DNA of 15,009 bases from an uncultured Deinococcales bacterium. GTDB taxonomy: Bacteria; Deinococcota; Deinococci; Deinococcales; Trueperaceae. Of this stretch, positions 13,377 to 15,009 are shown piece by piece. The DNA lies in the NCBI GenBank assembly GCA_937934635.1, contig CALGZD010000313.1, forward strand, positions 1 to 15,009. The letters are read 5' to 3'. Position 1 is the first letter of the stretch. Every line of letters begins with the position of its first letter. Position numbers and translations under genes: made by a program. The notes under the pieces are model-generated. The model was not told where the DNA came from, made no database searches, and was given only the letters and a program-made list of their open reading frames with translations.

Positions 13377-14141
13377 TTACCCCCTGCCAATGAGTGGCAT
13401 TTTTGTTGCCATAATAGTCATGAATTGTACATTGGCTTCGAGTGGTAAAGTTGCCATAGAAACAACAGCATCTGCCACATGACTGACATCCATAGTTGGT
13501 TCTATTTTTACTGTACCATCTGCTTGCGGTACGCCAGTTGTCATTTTTTCAGTCATGTCAGTTGCGGCGTTACCAATATCTATTTGCCCACAGGCAATAT
13601 TGTATTTACGACCATCAAGAGAAGTTGACTTTGTAAGACCTGTCATGGCATGTTTTGTGGCAGTATAGGGTGCTGAATTTGGTCTAGGTGCGCTTGCGGA
13701 AATTGAACCATTGTTGATGATGCGTCCACCCATAGGGTCTTGAGCTTTCATGATTTTGAAGGCTTCTTGGGTGCAGAGAAATGCACCTGTTAGGTTGGTG
13801 TCCACGACACTTTGCCACTGCTCATAGCTCAAGTCTTCAAGTGGGATAGCTTTGCCAAAGGTGCCAGCGTTATTAAAGAGTAGATCAAGCCTGCCAAATT
13901 CATTTACTATTTGTTCAAACATAGTTTTCACCGAATCTGGATTGCCGACATCTGCTGGTATCATAAGTGTCTTTGCGGTAGGAAATTCACTTAGAATGGT
14001 TTTTGATACTTCTTCGAGTGTTTCTTTGCGACGACCGTTTAGGATGAGGGTGAAGTTGGCTCGAGCCAACCCAATAGCACAAGCTCTACCAATACCACTC
14101 CCAGCCCCCGTAATAAGTGCAACTTTTGAAGATGTCTGCAT
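13377..14141 (-). CDS. Short-chain dehydrogenase/reductase (SDR)
   Basis: The 254 residues form a classical SDR. The cofactor loop TGAGSGIG lies at 11-18, the NNAG motif at 90-93, and the catalytic Ser146, Tyr159 and Lys163 (YTATK) are in place. NGRR (35-38) after the second strand, with Arg residues there, suggests NADP(H) over NAD(H). After the active site the usual Pro-Gly is replaced by [12 protein letters not shown], and the C terminus reads [11 protein letters not shown]; both features recall a distinct SDR subfamily, but its substrate is not known to me. The start ATG is 2 bp after the lhgO stop, so the two are translationally coupled. This suggests a role with 2-hydroxy or 2-oxo acids, as inference only. 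Confidence 0.9.
   Translation of the reverse strand: MQTSSKVALITGAGSGIGRACAIGLARANFTLILNGRRKETLEEVSKTILSEFPTAKTLMIPADVGNPDSVKTMFEQIVNEFGRLDLLFNNAGTFGKAIPLEDLSYEQWQSVVDTNLTGAFLCTQEAFKIMKAQDPMGGRIINNGSISASAPRPNSAPYTATKHAMTGLTKSTSLDGRKYNIACGQIDIGNAATDMTEKMTTGVPQADGTVKIEPTMDVSHVADAVVSMATLPLEANVQFMTIMATKMPLIGRG
14055..14070. repeat. Iterated palindrome GGCTCGAGCC, copy 6 (16-bp palindrome)
   Basis: GTTGGCTCGAGCCAAC is a perfect 16-bp palindrome in the SDR gene, read as Leu-Ala-Arg-Ala-Asn. Confidence 0.85.
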
Positions 14142-14143
14142 GA

Positions 14144-15009
14144 TTAAGCTTCCAACACTAACTTTGAAATATGTTTAGCAATACTCAGTGAAGATGTTGC
14201 TGCTGGCGAAGGTGCATTCAACACATGGACAAATTTTTCATCTTGAATGATATGAAAGTCATCAAGCAGCTTACCGTCTTTACCAAGTGCCTGTGCCCGA
14301 ACACCTGCGCCCGCTCTGTAGACATCATCACCAGTGAGTTCAGGAATTAAGGCCTGAAGCGTTTTGACATAAGCAGCTTTGCTTAAAGAGCGGTACATTT
14401 CCATTGAGCCCATGCGCCAGTGTTTGGCAATAAGTTTCCAAAAACCACCGTAGCTAAGTGTTTCAGCAAAATCGATTAAACTAACGTCTAAGTGTGTATA
14501 GCCTTCTCGTTTTAGCGCAAGCACAGCATTTGGTCCAGCTTCGATGCCACCATTAACCATGCGTGTAAAATGCACACCTAAAAATGGAAACTGCGGGTCT
14601 GGTACTGGGTAAATAAGATTCTTAACTAAATATTCTTTTTCAGGCACGAGTTCGTAATACTCACCTCTAAAAGGCACGATTTTACATTCTGGGTCAGTAC
14701 CACAGAGTTTTGCAATGCGATCTGTTTGCAAGCCACCACAGTTGATTAAACGTTTGGCATGAATGTCACCTTGGGACGTGTTTAAAATAATTTCTTGAGA
14801 TGAATTAGTTACGCCAAGTAGCTTAGTATCTGTCTGGATAACGACATCGTTTTCTTGAGCAATTTTTGCATAGGTATTGGCTGTGCCAACATAATCTACG
14901 ATGCCCGTTTCGGGAATCCATAAGCCAGCGATACCTGCCAGATGTGGTTCGTACTCTTTGAGTTCTTCTTTGTGTAAACGTTTGAGTTGAAGACCATTAG
15001 CAATGCCTC
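14144..15009 (-). CDS. lhgO: L-2-hydroxyglutarate oxidase, C-terminal 287 residues (cut by window edge)
   Basis: The frame is open to the right edge. It codes part of an FAD-dependent oxidoreductase of the DAO fold that oxidises L-2-hydroxyglutarate to 2-oxoglutarate. Telltale segments in order are [34 protein letters not shown] (the Asn-Cys-Gly-Gly strand near the FAD), [20 protein letters not shown] followed by [17 protein letters not shown], and the C-terminal [17 protein letters not shown]. Together these are characteristic of LhgO/L2HGDH. About 110-130 N-terminal residues, including the FAD-binding GxGxxG, lie outside the window. A TTG at 14731 could be mistaken for a start, but family sequence continues upstream of it. 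It is the most upstream gene seen in a minus-strand operon with the SDR and the 110-residue protein. Confidence 0.9.
   Translation of the reverse strand, partial: GIANGLQLKRLHKEELKEYEPHLAGIAGLWIPETGIVDYVGTANTYAKIAQENDVVIQTDTKLLGVTNSSQEIILNTSQGDIHAKRLINCGGLQTDRIAKLCGTDPECKIVPFRGEYYELVPEKEYLVKNLIYPVPDPQFPFLGVHFTRMVNGGIEAGPNAVLALKREGYTHLDVSLIDFAETLSYGGFWKLIAKHWRMGSMEMYRSLSKAAYVKTLQALIPELTGDDVYRAGAGVRAQALGKDGKLLDDFHIIQDEKFVHVLNAPSPAATSSLSIAKHISKLVLEA

Noticed and set aside
14144..14731. A 195-residue protein starting at TTG 14731
   Set aside because: LhgO-like sequence continues in frame upstream (NCGG strand, TGIVDY segment) to the window edge, so 14731 is internal.

Overview
The window looks like chromosomal DNA of an AT-rich Gram-negative bacterium, most likely a gammaproteobacterium. 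This rests on gene content (an RND/MMPL exporter, a transketolase, an L-2-hydroxyglutarate oxidase of the LhgO type, a DUF983 protein, a secreted DUF3352-like protein) and is not a firm species call. I see no rRNA, tRNA, phage, insertion sequence or CRISPR array.

Layout. Positions 1-1337 (minus) hold the N-terminal 445 residues of an MMPL/RND exporter that runs off the left edge, with an inverted repeat just upstream of its GTG start. Positions 1600-3980 (minus) hold a two-gene unit with an ATGA overlap: an LPG-synthase-TM/UPF0104-type membrane protein followed by a GT4 glycosyltransferase. A gene-free stretch of about 730 bp (3981-4710) leads to a plus-strand pair: a PspC-domain protein with an internally duplicated C-terminal domain, and a DUF983 zinc-ribbon membrane protein. 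Next, all on the minus strand, come an ATP-grasp-like protein (6276-7238), a hot-dog thioesterase resembling betainyl-CoA thioesterases (7415-7900), a DUF3352-like exported protein (8290-10038) and a transketolase with a lysine/alanine-rich N-terminal tail (10267-12357). Divergent from the transketolase is a small exported or lipoprotein-like protein with an OB-like C-terminal part (12573-13001). The right edge is a tightly packed minus-strand operon: lhgO (cut by the window edge), an SDR oxidoreductase and a 110-residue uncharacterised protein, with 2-bp gaps between genes.

The most unusual signals lie across genes rather than in them. (1) The palindrome GCTCGAGC occurs six times, four of these as GGCTCGAGCC. 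It lies in six different genes and in different reading frames, so it looks selected at DNA level, like the HIP1 palindrome of cyanobacteria. (2) Short tandem repeats with units of 8, 9, 11, 13, 14 and 18 bp are very common, both between genes and in frame within genes. (3) A dispersed intergenic element with MITE-like ends is present in three diverged copies. No single undescribed defence or biosynthetic system is evident. The repeat ecology, the histone-H1-like tail on transketolase and the mini-ORF-coupled PspC-duplication protein are the best leads.
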